Shown: positions 33,567 to 42,221 of the stretch, piece by piece
Numbering within the stretch: position 1 is the first letter of the stretch
Layout of the letters: each line of letters begins with the position of its first letter
Assembly (NCBI GenBank): GCA_028293545.1
Contig: JAQGOP010000043.1
Location: forward strand, 1 to 63,650
Reading direction: 5' to 3'
DNA length: 63,650 nucleotides
Source of the DNA: Verrucomicrobiota bacterium
GTDB taxonomy: Bacteria; Verrucomicrobiota; Verrucomicrobiia; Opitutales; Opitutaceae
Position numbers and translations under genes: made by a program
The notes under the pieces: model-generated
Seen by the model: the letters and a program-made list of their open reading frames with translations, nothing else
Database searches by the model: none
Told to the model about the DNA's origin: nothing

Positions 33567-35930
33567 TTACCATCGGTATTTGAACTCCAACTTTGAATCC
33601 ACGCCGGCTACCGTCTGAACCAAGCCGCCCGCGGCGATGGCAACAATATACCGCTTGTTCGTCACGTTGTCGGCGTTGAGTTGGATGGTCCAAACCTTGT
33701 CGCGACCCCACGTGTAGCCGGCGAAAACGCCGTAAAGAGCCGGCCAATCGATATAGAAATTGCTCTCCTGCTTTCTCGACTGCTCATAATAATTTGCGCC
33801 ACACATCAAACCCGAGAGGGCTCCGTTGGACCACGCATACTTGACGAGGAGACTGGTCTTCCTGGGCACAAAGTCCTTTGCCGGCAGAGTCCGGTCCGCT
33901 GCCGTCTGGGATTTGCCGTCGGCATAGGTGCCGAGGAAGTCGAAGGAACCGGTGGCCGAGGAATAGCGCAGCCCGTATTCAAACTCCCAGCCTTGGGCGA
34001 GGTCGCCGAGGGTGTTTTCCACGTTGCCGATTTCGGGCGGATTGGTTCCCGGTATAATCGCACTTCCGATGCGCACGTTCGTGAGCGACATGTCATAGTG
34101 CGCGACTGTGCCATAGGCCGAGAGGGAATCTGAGAACTGGTGGCCGACCTTGAGGCCATACTCCTTCATCTTGCCTTGCTGCGTATGCAGCGGGTTGAGC
34201 GAGTCGCCGGTGTGAAAGAGGTCGGTGAAACCTACTTGGGGAAAGCTGTTTGTCGCCTCGGTGTAATACACGGAAACCCCCGGGACTGGTTTCACCACGA
34301 CGCCGTACTTGTGCGTTTCGAGGATCGTGTCCGGAAGGTCGGTGATCACGCCGGTGATGTTGTTCTTCGTATCACCGCCCGGCACAAACCAGCGCATGCC
34401 GCCAACCAAGATCAGGCGGTCGTTGAAAAATGAGAGATTCTCCTGGATGTAATAGGAGAAGTTTTTTGGCCGGCTCAGCGCTGCTGTTTGATTCGGCAAG
34501 CCCGCACCCGCACGAGGTACGGCAAAATAAGCATCGTCTGCGGCGAAGTTGACATTGGCGGTGTCGATGCTGGAAAACGGCGTGTTGTTCGACGTATCGG
34601 TGCGGTTGAAAATCGTGGACCCATCCGCCCCGATCGTGGTGTCAAGAGTGAGGACTGACGTTTGCAGCTTGTGGGTGAAGTCCGCCTGCACGTCGTTCGT
34701 CACCTCATCGAGGACAAACGGAAGATCCTGACGAGCGAGAGTGTGATTGTCGGGCATGATGGTGATGCCACGGACAATGCGACGGCGGTCGATGATGTTG
34801 CCGCCGAAATAATAGAGCCGCAGGTTCGAATTTTCCGTCAGCTTTGTGAGAAAAGTGGCGTCGATGAAGCTATCCTGATTTTTCCAGTAGGCGTTTTTAT
34901 GCTGCGCGGGCGAGAAACTCTTGCCCGAATTTTGGTTCAGCTTGGCCACCATGGGATTTTTCGCCGTTCCCAGTGTCGAGCTATAGTCCAGAAAGTCCGC
35001 CCAATAGAAATAGCCATTGTCCCGGAAATAATCACCAACCACCGTCAAACTGGTGTTCGGGCCAAATTGAAACGTCAGGCCCGCACCCAGGAAATTCTGG
35101 TCCTGATTCTCGATTTCCCTATCCGAGTCCGACCTTAGGCCGCCCACCGTGAGGCGATAGTCCACCGTCAGGCCTGGCGATTGATAAGCCGGGCCCATCG
35201 TATTTGCCGCGAGGCGGACGTAGTTGTGCGGCCCAAAGGTCAGATCCACGTTTCCGGCTGGTTTGTGTGTCGGCTTGATCGTGACGAAATTCACGCCACC
35301 CCCGAGAAAAGTATTGTTGCCAAGAAGCATACCCATCGGGCCCTTGATCACTTCGATGCGCTCGACATCGTACATCGCGTTCCGCTTGTAGCTATCCTTG
35401 GTCTCTCCATCCCGCAGTGAGAACATCGAGCGAAAGCCGCGAATGTTGAAGTCGTCGTTGATGGTCTGATTCTGCGTGACCCCCGCGACGCCAAATTGGA
35501 GTACTTGGTGCACGTCCGTGGCGTGGAGATCGTCGATTAGCTGTTTGTTGATGATCGTTATGCTCCCAGGAATATCCACCAGGTCCTTCGCAATGCGGCT
35601 GCCGATGAGTGTCTGCTCACTCCGGAAGCCCTTGTCATTCTTCGAAGAAACCGTGAACGGACTTAGTTTGACGACGTCGGACTCGCCCTGGTGGTCGCTG
35701 CTTTTGACCAGCTCACTATTTTGATTTTGGCGCGGAGTGGTCGCTGTCTGCGGCATCCCTGCACCGTTTGCGTCCTTCGCCGCCTTCGTTGTGGCATCCG
35801 TGGAGGAAACGGTGACTGGATCGTTTGCCGGACTGGCGGGCGTCTGCGCATTTACAGTGAGAACGGCGATTAAGGCCGTTGATGCCGCGATTTTCCGAGC
35901 GGCGCTAAGCAGTAGGTTTGAGGACCTCAT
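33567..35930 (-). CDS. TonB-dependent outer-membrane receptor
   Basis: A 787-residue receptor. The signal peptide MRSSNLLLSAARKIAASTAL ends near VNAQ. A long Ser/Thr/Gln linker (~30-85) carries the TonB-box-like segment VVKLSPFTVSS, usual in Opitutaceae receptors. The plug has IPGSITIINKQLIDDL, DDFNIRGFRSMFSLRDG and VERIEVIKGPMGMLLG with GGGVNFVTIKP. The barrel ends with DSKLEFKYRW, terminal aromatic Trp. It belongs to the FhuA/FpvA-like class, but in this phylum many such receptors import glycans. Its promoter region contains a degenerate copy of the AraC operator region (35943-36101), suggesting control by that regulator. Confidence 0.92.
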   Translation of the reverse strand: MRSSNLLLSAARKIAASTALIAVLTVNAQTPASPANDPVTVSSTDATTKAAKDANGAGMPQTATTPRQNQNSELVKSSDHQGESDVVKLSPFTVSSKNDKGFRSEQTLIGSRIAKDLVDIPGSITIINKQLIDDLHATDVHQVLQFGVAGVTQNQTINDDFNIRGFRSMFSLRDGETKDSYKRNAMYDVERIEVIKGPMGMLLGNNTFLGGGVNFVTIKPTHKPAGNVDLTFGPHNYVRLAANTMGPAYQSPGLTVDYRLTVGGLRSDSDREIENQDQNFLGAGLTFQFGPNTSLTVVGDYFRDNGYFYWADFLDYSSTLGTAKNPMVAKLNQNSGKSFSPAQHKNAYWKNQDSFIDATFLTKLTENSNLRLYYFGGNIIDRRRIVRGITIMPDNHTLARQDLPFVLDEVTNDVQADFTHKLQTSVLTLDTTIGADGSTIFNRTDTSNNTPFSSIDTANVNFAADDAYFAVPRAGAGLPNQTAALSRPKNFSYYIQENLSFFNDRLILVGGMRWFVPGGDTKNNITGVITDLPDTILETHKYGVVVKPVPGVSVYYTEATNSFPQVGFTDLFHTGDSLNPLHTQQGKMKEYGLKVGHQFSDSLSAYGTVAHYDMSLTNVRIGSAIIPGTNPPEIGNVENTLGDLAQGWEFEYGLRYSSATGSFDFLGTYADGKSQTAADRTLPAKDFVPRKTSLLVKYAWSNGALSGLMCGANYYEQSRKQESNFYIDWPALYGVFAGYTWGRDKVWTIQLNADNVTNKRYIVAIAAGGLVQTVAGVDSKLEFKYRW

Positions 35931-35942
35931 GGGGATATCATT

Positions 35943-36101
35943 GTGGTTTTGTTATGCAGGATCAGAAAAGTGCCCGAGGGCAGGCAGGCTGGGGCGGATC
36001 GGGGTAGAGCCGGTAATCGACTCTCGATACTACCTGATCGCCAACCGCCCGGCCATCGCGCCAATGATCTTTTGCATACGGAAAATGCCCCTGCGCTCTC
36101 C
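35943..36101. repeat. Direct repeat, left copy (AraC-gene upstream region and start)
   Basis: About 160 bases from GTGGTTTTGTTATGCAGGAT to the start-codon context AAAATGCCCCTGCGCTCTCC. The right copy at 36890-37050 matches over its whole length with scattered differences. It includes a relic ATG (36085) matching the start of the AraC-type gene, so this is the 5' end of a lost paralogue or of a duplication. It now forms the TonB receptor promoter region. The pair brackets the S9 peptidase remnant. Confidence 0.75.
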
Positions 36102-36131
36102 GCACGGTGAAATCACGAGAGAGGGCTACAC

Positions 36132-36888
36132 TTATTTTACCTCCTTCGACTCCGCGGCTTTCACGCGGTAATCGTAGGGAATGACGTTGAGAAACTCTTC
36201 GATTTGGCCGAAAATGCGCGCCCTCGATTTCGGCGCGCCGTGGGCAAAGTCACTGTTGATCTCGAAATAGTCTGGATCGCCGCCCGCCGGCCGAGCCTGG
36301 TGCTTAGGCGGTGGGTATCGCCAATGCTCACATTGAGATTGTCGGGATCGGCGACCAGGCAAACGGGCTGGGCGAGCGCCTCCACGTTATGCAGCACTGG
36401 AGATTCTTTTAACGGGATCGCGTTCCCTTGGGGAAAAGTGCGGGGTATCGAGCCCGCACAAGCGCCTGGCGGTGGGGGAAGAAACTTTGAGCGGGCCAGT
36501 AAATCGTATGGGTTAACGATCATGGTGCCGACGCTTGGCGCCGGCCGGGTCCATTCAACCAGATCAAGTTGAGCGTTGATGCTGACTGCATAGCGGAAAA
36601 AAGCGGGGTGAAGTTTCAGGATCTGCACAGCGAAATAACTTCCAACCCGTCGCCCATGATGGCGACCCGCTTCCGTTGAAATTTGTACTGGCGGGCGATC
36701 CAGTCAATCGAGGCGAGCAGGTCGTCCATCGGAACTCGGTCAAAGCCAGCGTGAATGGCTTGGCGATACTGGCGACCGAAACCTGACGAACCGCGATAGT
36801 TGACCCGTATTACGTTGAAACCCATCGCGGCCACGACCTGCGTTTCGCGATCGAAACCGGGGGGAGGAGCGCCTTGTGGAGAAGTCGC
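36132..36888 (-). pseudogene. Decayed S9 prolyl-oligopeptidase-type peptidase (C-terminal catalytic part)
   Basis: Three minus-strand frames together read as the catalytic domain of an S9 serine peptidase. First GAPPPGFDRETQVVAAMGF with VIRVNYRGSSGFGRQYRQAI and DDLLASIDWIARQY, RKRVAIMGDG. Then, after a shift, GSYFAVQILKLHPAFFRYAV, ESPVLHNVEALAQPVCLVAD. Then, after another shift, DYFEINSDFAHGAPKSRARI with FGQIEEFL near the end. The nucleophile motif GxSxGG is destroyed at the first shift, and the N-terminal propeller is absent. It is enclosed by ~160-base direct repeats. It has no apparent function. Confidence 0.72.
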
Positions 36889-36889
36889 C

Positions 36890-37050
36890 GTGGTTTTGTT
36901 GTGCTAGATTGGAAAAGGGTCCCGAGGCCAGGCAGCCTGAGACGAATTGGGTAGAGCCGGTTGTCGACCCTCGATAATAGCTGATCGACAACCGCCGGGC
37001 CACCGTGCCAGTGATCTTTGGCATACGGCAAATGCCCCTGCCTTCCCCGA
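36890..37050. repeat. Direct repeat, right copy (intact AraC-gene upstream region)
   Basis: The partner of 35943-36101. It runs from GTGGTTTTGTTGTGCTAGAT through the inverted repeat at 36959-36993 into the first codons of the intact AraC-type gene at 37032. Confidence 0.75.
36959..36993. promoter_or_regulatory. Candidate operator upstream of the AraC-type regulator gene
   Basis: GGTTGTCGA (36959-36967) and TCGACAACC (36985-36993) are perfect inverted 9-mers 17 bases apart, 39 bases before the chosen start of the AraC-type gene. The degenerate counterpart GGTAATCGA-N17-TCGCCAACC lies at 36012-36046, ahead of the TonB receptor. Conserved spacing in two promoter regions supports a protein-binding site, most simply for the regulator itself. 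Confidence 0.5.
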
Positions 37051-37961
37051 ACTATTTTCGTTATCTGGCTGGTCCTCCCGTCCCGGATCTTTGGGGCTTA
37101 GCGGTCACGGCGGCCGGTTTTACGAAAATTCCTGCGCGTTCGGCCTATCCGCCGACGCAGCATCCCTCTGACCATTATTTTTCCTGGGTGCGAGGGCGCG
37201 TGCTCGATGCGCTGCAAATTGTCCTGATCACCGGCGGACGGGGAATTTTCGAGTCGCATGACACTGGCCGGATCGACGCGGGTGCCGGCACCGCCTTCGC
37301 CTTGGTTCCGGGCGTGTGGCATCGCTATCGTCCGGATCCGCGGACGGGCTGGGAGGAAAGCTGGCTCGAAGTCCAGGGGCCGGCGGTTGACCGGCTGCTC
37401 AAATCGGGGGTGATTACCCCCAAGACGGCGGTACGAAGGGACGCGCTGCAGACCGGACTGGACGCGGCTTTGGAGGCCGTGCATGAACGGGCGCGAGGGG
37501 AGGCACGAGGCTTTGATCCGGAGTTGTCCGCTGGCGGCTACGGCGTACTGGCCGCCTGGGCGAACCGGCCGGAGAACGATGCCGGACGACAGCGGGCGTT
37601 GCGGATCGTGACGAAGGCGGAGCGTTTTCTCCGCGCCCATCATCACGAGGCGGTGAATGTGGCCGAGCTGGCGCGAGAACTCGGCATGGCCTATTCGCAT
37701 TTTCGCCGGGTCTTCCGCCAGCATACGGGATCCGCCCCTTGGCAATATGTGCTGCGGATGCGGCTGGCCAGGTCTCGCCGGTTGCTGGCCTCCTCGGGTG
37801 ATGCCACGCTCGAGGACATCGCCGACAAGCTCGGTTTCAGCTCGCCGTTTCATTTTTCCACGGCGTTCAAGCAGGCGCACGGCAAATCGCCCGACCAATG
37901 GCGCCGGGAGCTATGGCGCGGCCAAAGTGCGGCGCCGCCGCGGGCAGGACACGCCAATTGA
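37032..37961 (+). CDS. AraC-family transcriptional regulator
   Basis: A 309-residue activator-type regulator. The start at 37032 gives MPLPSPNYFRYLAGP, the usual opening of this Opitutaceae AraC group (an ATG nine codons earlier is less typical). The N-terminal cupin-like sensor (~15-130) has QIVLITGGRGIFESH and FALVPGVWHRYRPDP. The C-terminal double HTH (~195-290) has VNVAELARELGMAYSHFRRV and TLEDIADKLGFSSPFHFSTA. It is divergent from the TonB receptor, isomerase and transporter genes and probably senses a sugar from the same pathway. A candidate operator lies just upstream. Confidence 0.92.
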   Translation: MPLPSPNYFRYLAGPPVPDLWGLAVTAAGFTKIPARSAYPPTQHPSDHYFSWVRGRVLDALQIVLITGGRGIFESHDTGRIDAGAGTAFALVPGVWHRYRPDPRTGWEESWLEVQGPAVDRLLKSGVITPKTAVRRDALQTGLDAALEAVHERARGEARGFDPELSAGGYGVLAAWANRPENDAGRQRALRIVTKAERFLRAHHHEAVNVAELARELGMAYSHFRRVFRQHTGSAPWQYVLRMRLARSRRLLASSGDATLEDIADKLGFSSPFHFSTAFKQAHGKSPDQWRRELWRGQSAAPPRAGHAN

Positions 37962-38104
37962 AAATCGGCGCCGGTTACGGATTCGACGGGCTGCACACGA
38001 AGTCGGTCAAGGAGGGAAGGTTGGGCGGCAGATTTTACGGGCCGGCTGCTCCGGGATTGTAAACTTCGCCCCGCAAGCAAAGCGTGGGCGGCACTGCTCA
38101 ATTC

Positions 38105-38779
38105 ATGGATTCGAAGTCTCCTCTCGTTCCCCGCTGGCGAACGGTCCTGACCGGGATCCGTTGGGAGCCGATGTTCGCGCTCCTCGCGGCCGCGGCGATT
38201 TCTTTCGCGCTGCCGGAATCGTTGAGTGTTGGACCGAGCTGGCTGCTGCTCGTGTTGGTTTTGCTGTTGCTGATACCGACGATCATCAGCCACCAGGTTG
38301 GCGAGCATTCGTGGAATCATTTTTTCGGGATCGTGGCCAACGCGGTGGTCACGGCGGGGCTCGGCGGGTCGCTGGTGCTGCTCGTCTACGCGCTGCCGGC
38401 GCGACGGGACACCCCGGCGATGCTGCTGACGTCCGCGTTCCTGCTCTGGCTTTCGAATATCCTGACCTTTGCCCTCTGGTACTGGCGGCTTGACGGCGGT
38501 GGACCGGTGGTCCGGCATTCGCACGCGCCCTACGGGAGCCGGGCGTTTTTCTTCCCGCAGCTGCAAATCGAAAGCGGGGAGCGGAAGCAGATGGGGGCGG
38601 AGCGCTGGACGCCGGAGTTTGTGGATTACCTTTTCGTGGCGTTCAACCTGAGCACGGCGTTTTCCCCGACGGACACCCTCGTCCTGTCACGCTGGGCAAA
38701 GGTGTTGGCGATGCTGCAGTCGCTGATTTCCCTGGCGATCGTGATCCTCCTCGTGGCCCGCGGGATCAACGTGCTCTAG
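38105..38779 (+). CDS. DUF1345-like membrane protein
   Basis: A 224-residue protein with about five membrane segments: EPMFALLAAAAISFALP, SWLLLVLVLLLLIPTII, GIVANAVVTAGLGGSLVLLV, LTSAFLLWLSNILTFALWYW and the C-terminal QSLISLAIVILLVARGINVL. The soluble loop WTPEFVDYLFVAFNLSTAFS and SPTDTLVLSRWAKVL resembles the end of DUF1345 (COG4291) proteins. The start at 38105 (MDSKSPLVPRW) is preferred over the frame opening at 38084. Function unknown. It converges with the S53 peptidase gene; the 86-base gap has no strong terminator. Confidence 0.7.
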   Translation: MDSKSPLVPRWRTVLTGIRWEPMFALLAAAAISFALPESLSVGPSWLLLVLVLLLLIPTIISHQVGEHSWNHFFGIVANAVVTAGLGGSLVLLVYALPARRDTPAMLLTSAFLLWLSNILTFALWYWRLDGGGPVVRHSHAPYGSRAFFFPQLQIESGERKQMGAERWTPEFVDYLFVAFNLSTAFSPTDTLVLSRWAKVLAMLQSLISLAIVILLVARGINVL

Positions 38780-38865
38780 CGGCGCCGCAGGTGGCGTGGT
38801 GCCGTTTACCTGATGAAGAAACTGAGCCCGCTCGTAACACCCCAAGACGAGGCCGAGGAGATGGG

Positions 38866-41800
38866 TCAGGGCACATCGTAGATTTCCACGAGTGCGATCC
38901 CCGATGCACCGCTTGCTCCGGTGACCTTCGCGGAATAACTCCCGGGTGGCAGCGTGATGACGAGCGCCGAGTCCAGGCTCGCATTGTTCGTCCAGGTGAA
39001 GGCTCCGACCGCGCTCGCGGCCTCGCGGACCGCGGCGCTTCCGGCCCATCCGCGATTGGTCGCAATGGGAGTCGCGCCGTCGCCGGCACTGAACAGTTCC
39101 AGTTGCGGATCGGCTAGCGTTTCCGTCACGCCGAAAGGTAGGAGAGCGGGACCCGACGCCCGAACGAGGACGGTTTTCGCGGTGGTACCGCCGATGACGA
39201 ATCCGGCGATCAGCGCGTTTTCACCCATGCCGGCACGGGTGCGGGCGGAGAGGTTCACGAGGCGCGGGGACGTGAAAAGATAAGTTCCTGCGACGGTAGA
39301 GTCATAGATTTCCGCGAGGGCAACTCCGGGTGTGCCGCTGGCGCTCGCGATCACGGCGCCGTACGGGCCGCCAGCGGCAGTCCGGATCAGCGCGCAGTCG
39401 CGACTGTTGGCCTCTGGCCAGGGGAATGCACCGACCCGGCTCGCCGTATTGGCAATCATAGCGTCACCTGCCCACCGGTCGTTGCTCGCGAGAAAAACGC
39501 TTTCGTTTTTTGTGTCGTAGAGTTTCAGCAACGGGTCCGTCAGCGTGCCTCCGACGCCGTACGGGACCAACGCGGGGCCGGAAGCCCGGATGAGCAGATT
39601 TTGGGTTCCGGTCGTACCCGCGCCGCCCACGACGAAACCGGCGATGAGCGCTTCTTGATCGGCACCCGCTCGCGCACGACAGGAAAGGTTGATCAAGCGT
39701 CCGACTTCGGTGTTGCGAGCGTAGGGGACATTCATCGTTCCTTCGGCGAGCACCGAACCCGCGGCGTTCTCAACCAGGCAAAGATATTTCCCGTTACAGC
39801 CCGGGGTTGAGTTCGTGAACCGCAACGTGGAGGTGGACGTGCCGGCAATCCCTTCGCCGTCGGTCAGCGGGTAACCCTGAAAATACCACTGGAAGGATTG
39901 GGGCGAGGAGCTGGCGGCCGTTTCCACGCGCAGTACGGAAGTGCCGCCAAAGGTTGCGTTGTAGGAGAGGGGCGGGCGCGTAATCACGGGTTGGCCGGGG
40001 GCTGTGACGGTAAGGAGTACCGCATCGCTCGTGCGAGTAGCCAGTTGGTTCGTAACGGTGACCGAGTGCGCGCCGGAGGATGCGGGCGTGGCGGAAAATG
40101 TGTAGGTCGAAGCAGTCGCTCCCGAGAGGGGCTTCCCGTCGAAAAGCCATTGGTAAGACAACGTCCCGCCGGTGGTCGTTGCCGTGACGGAGAACGTGGC
40201 GCTCGTGTTGGCCGAGAGCGTCTGGCTGACCGGTTGGGTCGTAATCGCCACGTCGCTCGTGAGGAATTTGATCAGCTGGTCTACATTCGGCGAACCGAGG
40301 CCGGTGACGAGGGTGTAGCCGGAGCCGACTTTGTAATCTCCGTTCCCCGCCGTGGTGGAAACGGCAATCCCGTCGGACGAACCCGCGGGCATTTCGTTGA
40401 AGACAGCCGAGTGGAGCAGCGGGTAAAGCCGCGGCCCGACCAATCCCAAGGGAGGCAGACCGGCTTTTCTTCGGGCTTGGTTGGCGAGAGCGCAGAACCC
40501 GGCCCACAGCGGGCAGCTCATGCTCGTGCCGCCGAAATTATTAAGGAGAATACCGCCACCGGTATAGTATGCGTAGGGTAATGGATTGCCGTTCGCCATC
40601 GCCGAGACATCGGGGACCATTCGGCCGATACCGCCGGGGAGGTCGGGCCGTTGCTGCCACGCCGGACGCGCAAAGACGACGCTGTAGCCTCCGCTGCTCG
40701 CCGGCTGGCCGTAGTTCGGAGGGCGGGCCGGTGTCGACGGATCTGCCGGCGGAATGATAGCGGGTTCGGGAAGTGTCCACGCTGTTTCGCGGACCGGCAG
40801 CGTATATGTGCCGTTCAATCCGGGAGTATAGCCCAAGGTTGTGCCACCCACGGCAGTGACGTAGGGTGACGAGCAAGGAATGGCTGCGGTGCGGGGGCTG
40901 TTCGGCTCGTAGCTGCCAATTGCATACGCGCCGATGTCCTGACGCGAACCGAAATCTCCGGTCGAGGCGAAGCAGCTGATGCCCAAGCCCGTGAGGACAG
41001 CATAATATTGATTTCCATCCTGCGCAAAATTGCTCCGGAAAAACGAAGTTTCGGCGGTCGCGCTGCTGTAGGACAATTGGTGCAGCGAGGAATCGGTGCG
41101 GAGGCGTTCCAAGATCAAGGGCACGCTCAGGTAGAGGGCGTAGGTGTTGATATAGATGACGCGCGCCTTCGGCGCCATCGCCAGCGACCACTCTGTATCA
41201 AGGGTGTATTCGGATCCATAAGTTGAATAGAAAGGCGGCACGAAGAAGGTCTCGACCTGGGCCGTCGTCGTCGGGAGCCCGGTCTGGCTCCAGAAGATGC
41301 CGGTATCGGGCACGTTCATGGTCGAGCCGCCGAGGATGACGATCGTCTCGCCTTCGCCGTCGAGTCCCAGGCCGGTGACATGGTAGAAGTCGCGAACGGC
41401 GAGCGGGTGCAGCCGGTTGCTGATCGTGGGTACGGTCGTCATCTGCGCGGGATGTTCGGTTTCCGCTGCTTCGATCGGCAGAACGCCCAAAACCAAAGAG
41501 GAAAGTTCGGCCGGTATTTCCGGAAGGGAACTTTCGGCGGGAGCCGGTGTGCCGGTTTCGTAGGCTGAGCGGGCGAAGCTTTTTTCGAAGGCCCGTTCGA
41601 ACTGTGCCGTCGATCCGGATACCTGGACGGAAAGGCGGGTACAGTCCGCGGGCGTCACGGTGAGTCCGCGTTGGGTCGCCCAAGCGGCGACTGTGGACCA
41701 ATCCGCCGAAGTGGGAAAGTGGCGCGCGGTCATCTCTTCCACGGTCAGCACTTCGCCTCTGGCAATGCGCGACTCGAGTTCCGCGAAGTGCCGCAGCTTC

Positions 41801-42003
41801 AACGCCAGGCGAAAGGTTTGCAGCATCTCTGTTCGATTGGCAGCGAGCGGAGACGTGGACGTCGCTGTGATCGGCGGTGCAGCGTCCATTCCGTTCGCCG
41901 CGAGGGCGAGGGCGAGAGCGATGATGCATCGGCTGGCGTTAAGCGCGAGTCGTAGGGTGATGACACGTGCGGATTTTGATCGAAACGATCCTATTTGGCA
42001 CAT
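38866..42003 (-). CDS. Secreted S53 (sedolisin/kumamolisin) peptidase with Ig-like domains and C-terminal modules
   Basis: About 1045 residues. An N-terminal signal segment (SRCIIALALALAANG) leads to a pro-domain (~45-190: LRHFAELESRIARGE, ARHFPTSADWSTV, FERAFEKSF). The S53 catalytic domain has the Glu/Asp pair in LDTEWSLAMAPKARV (~270), the oxyanion Asp in ASTGDFGS (~345) and the nucleophile Ser in FGGTSMSCPLWAG (~490). Two Ig-like domains follow, then two tandem ~125-residue modules (LIAGFVVGG...LLIRASGPAL; LIAGFVIGG...VLVRASGPAL) ending VEIYDVP. The ATG at 42003 lies in DNA matching the 3' end of the gene at 42222, so the N-terminus may have been remodelled. It should be active outside the cell at acidic pH, as the family is. 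Confidence 0.88.
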   Translation of the reverse strand: MCQIGSFRSKSARVITLRLALNASRCIIALALALAANGMDAAPPITATSTSPLAANRTEMLQTFRLALKLRHFAELESRIARGEVLTVEEMTARHFPTSADWSTVAAWATQRGLTVTPADCTRLSVQVSGSTAQFERAFEKSFARSAYETGTPAPAESSLPEIPAELSSLVLGVLPIEAAETEHPAQMTTVPTISNRLHPLAVRDFYHVTGLGLDGEGETIVILGGSTMNVPDTGIFWSQTGLPTTTAQVETFFVPPFYSTYGSEYTLDTEWSLAMAPKARVIYINTYALYLSVPLILERLRTDSSLHQLSYSSATAETSFFRSNFAQDGNQYYAVLTGLGISCFASTGDFGSRQDIGAYAIGSYEPNSPRTAAIPCSSPYVTAVGGTTLGYTPGLNGTYTLPVRETAWTLPEPAIIPPADPSTPARPPNYGQPASSGGYSVVFARPAWQQRPDLPGGIGRMVPDVSAMANGNPLPYAYYTGGGILLNNFGGTSMSCPLWAGFCALANQARRKAGLPPLGLVGPRLYPLLHSAVFNEMPAGSSDGIAVSTTAGNGDYKVGSGYTLVTGLGSPNVDQLIKFLTSDVAITTQPVSQTLSANTSATFSVTATTTGGTLSYQWLFDGKPLSGATASTYTFSATPASSGAHSVTVTNQLATRTSDAVLLTVTAPGQPVITRPPLSYNATFGGTSVLRVETAASSSPQSFQWYFQGYPLTDGEGIAGTSTSTLRFTNSTPGCNGKYLCLVENAAGSVLAEGTMNVPYARNTEVGRLINLSCRARAGADQEALIAGFVVGGAGTTGTQNLLIRASGPALVPYGVGGTLTDPLLKLYDTKNESVFLASNDRWAGDAMIANTASRVGAFPWPEANSRDCALIRTAAGGPYGAVIASASGTPGVALAEIYDSTVAGTYLFTSPRLVNLSARTRAGMGENALIAGFVIGGTTAKTVLVRASGPALLPFGVTETLADPQLELFSAGDGATPIATNRGWAGSAAVREAASAVGAFTWTNNASLDSALVITLPPGSYSAKVTGASGASGIALVEIYDVP

Positions 42004-42060
42004 GGGTAAAAACTTTGGACGGAAAGGTGACAGCATTCAGTAATGAGTGAATAATGACAC
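41972..42060. repeat. Remnant copy of the 3' end of the lipoprotein gene at 42222
   Basis: The plus strand reads DFDRNDPIWHMGKNFGRKGD, nearly the C-terminus of the protein at 42222-42893 (DFDRDDPVWRLGKNFGRKGD). DNA identity continues past the stop (GAGTGAATAATG). The remnant overlaps the 5' end of the S53 peptidase gene on the other strand. The partner is 42819-42903. Confidence 0.8.
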
Positions 42061-42221
42061 TCCTTATGGGAGCACGAGTCGATGAATCATCGATTTGAGC
42101 CTTACGCCCGCATAACGCCTTCGGGGAGACGATCGTTTCGAACCCGAGATTCGTAAAGTTTTGCGGTCGGTTAAGGATGCTTGCAGTTGTCCCAAGTAGG
42201 GAGGTTTGGTAGGAAGTTTCG

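Noticed and set aside
35969..35985. Second attachment site for the tRNA-Leu island (GTGCCCGAGGG)
   Set aside because: The 11-base match is to the common tRNA 3' end and belongs to a repeat copy whose partner differs there; coincidence is more likely.
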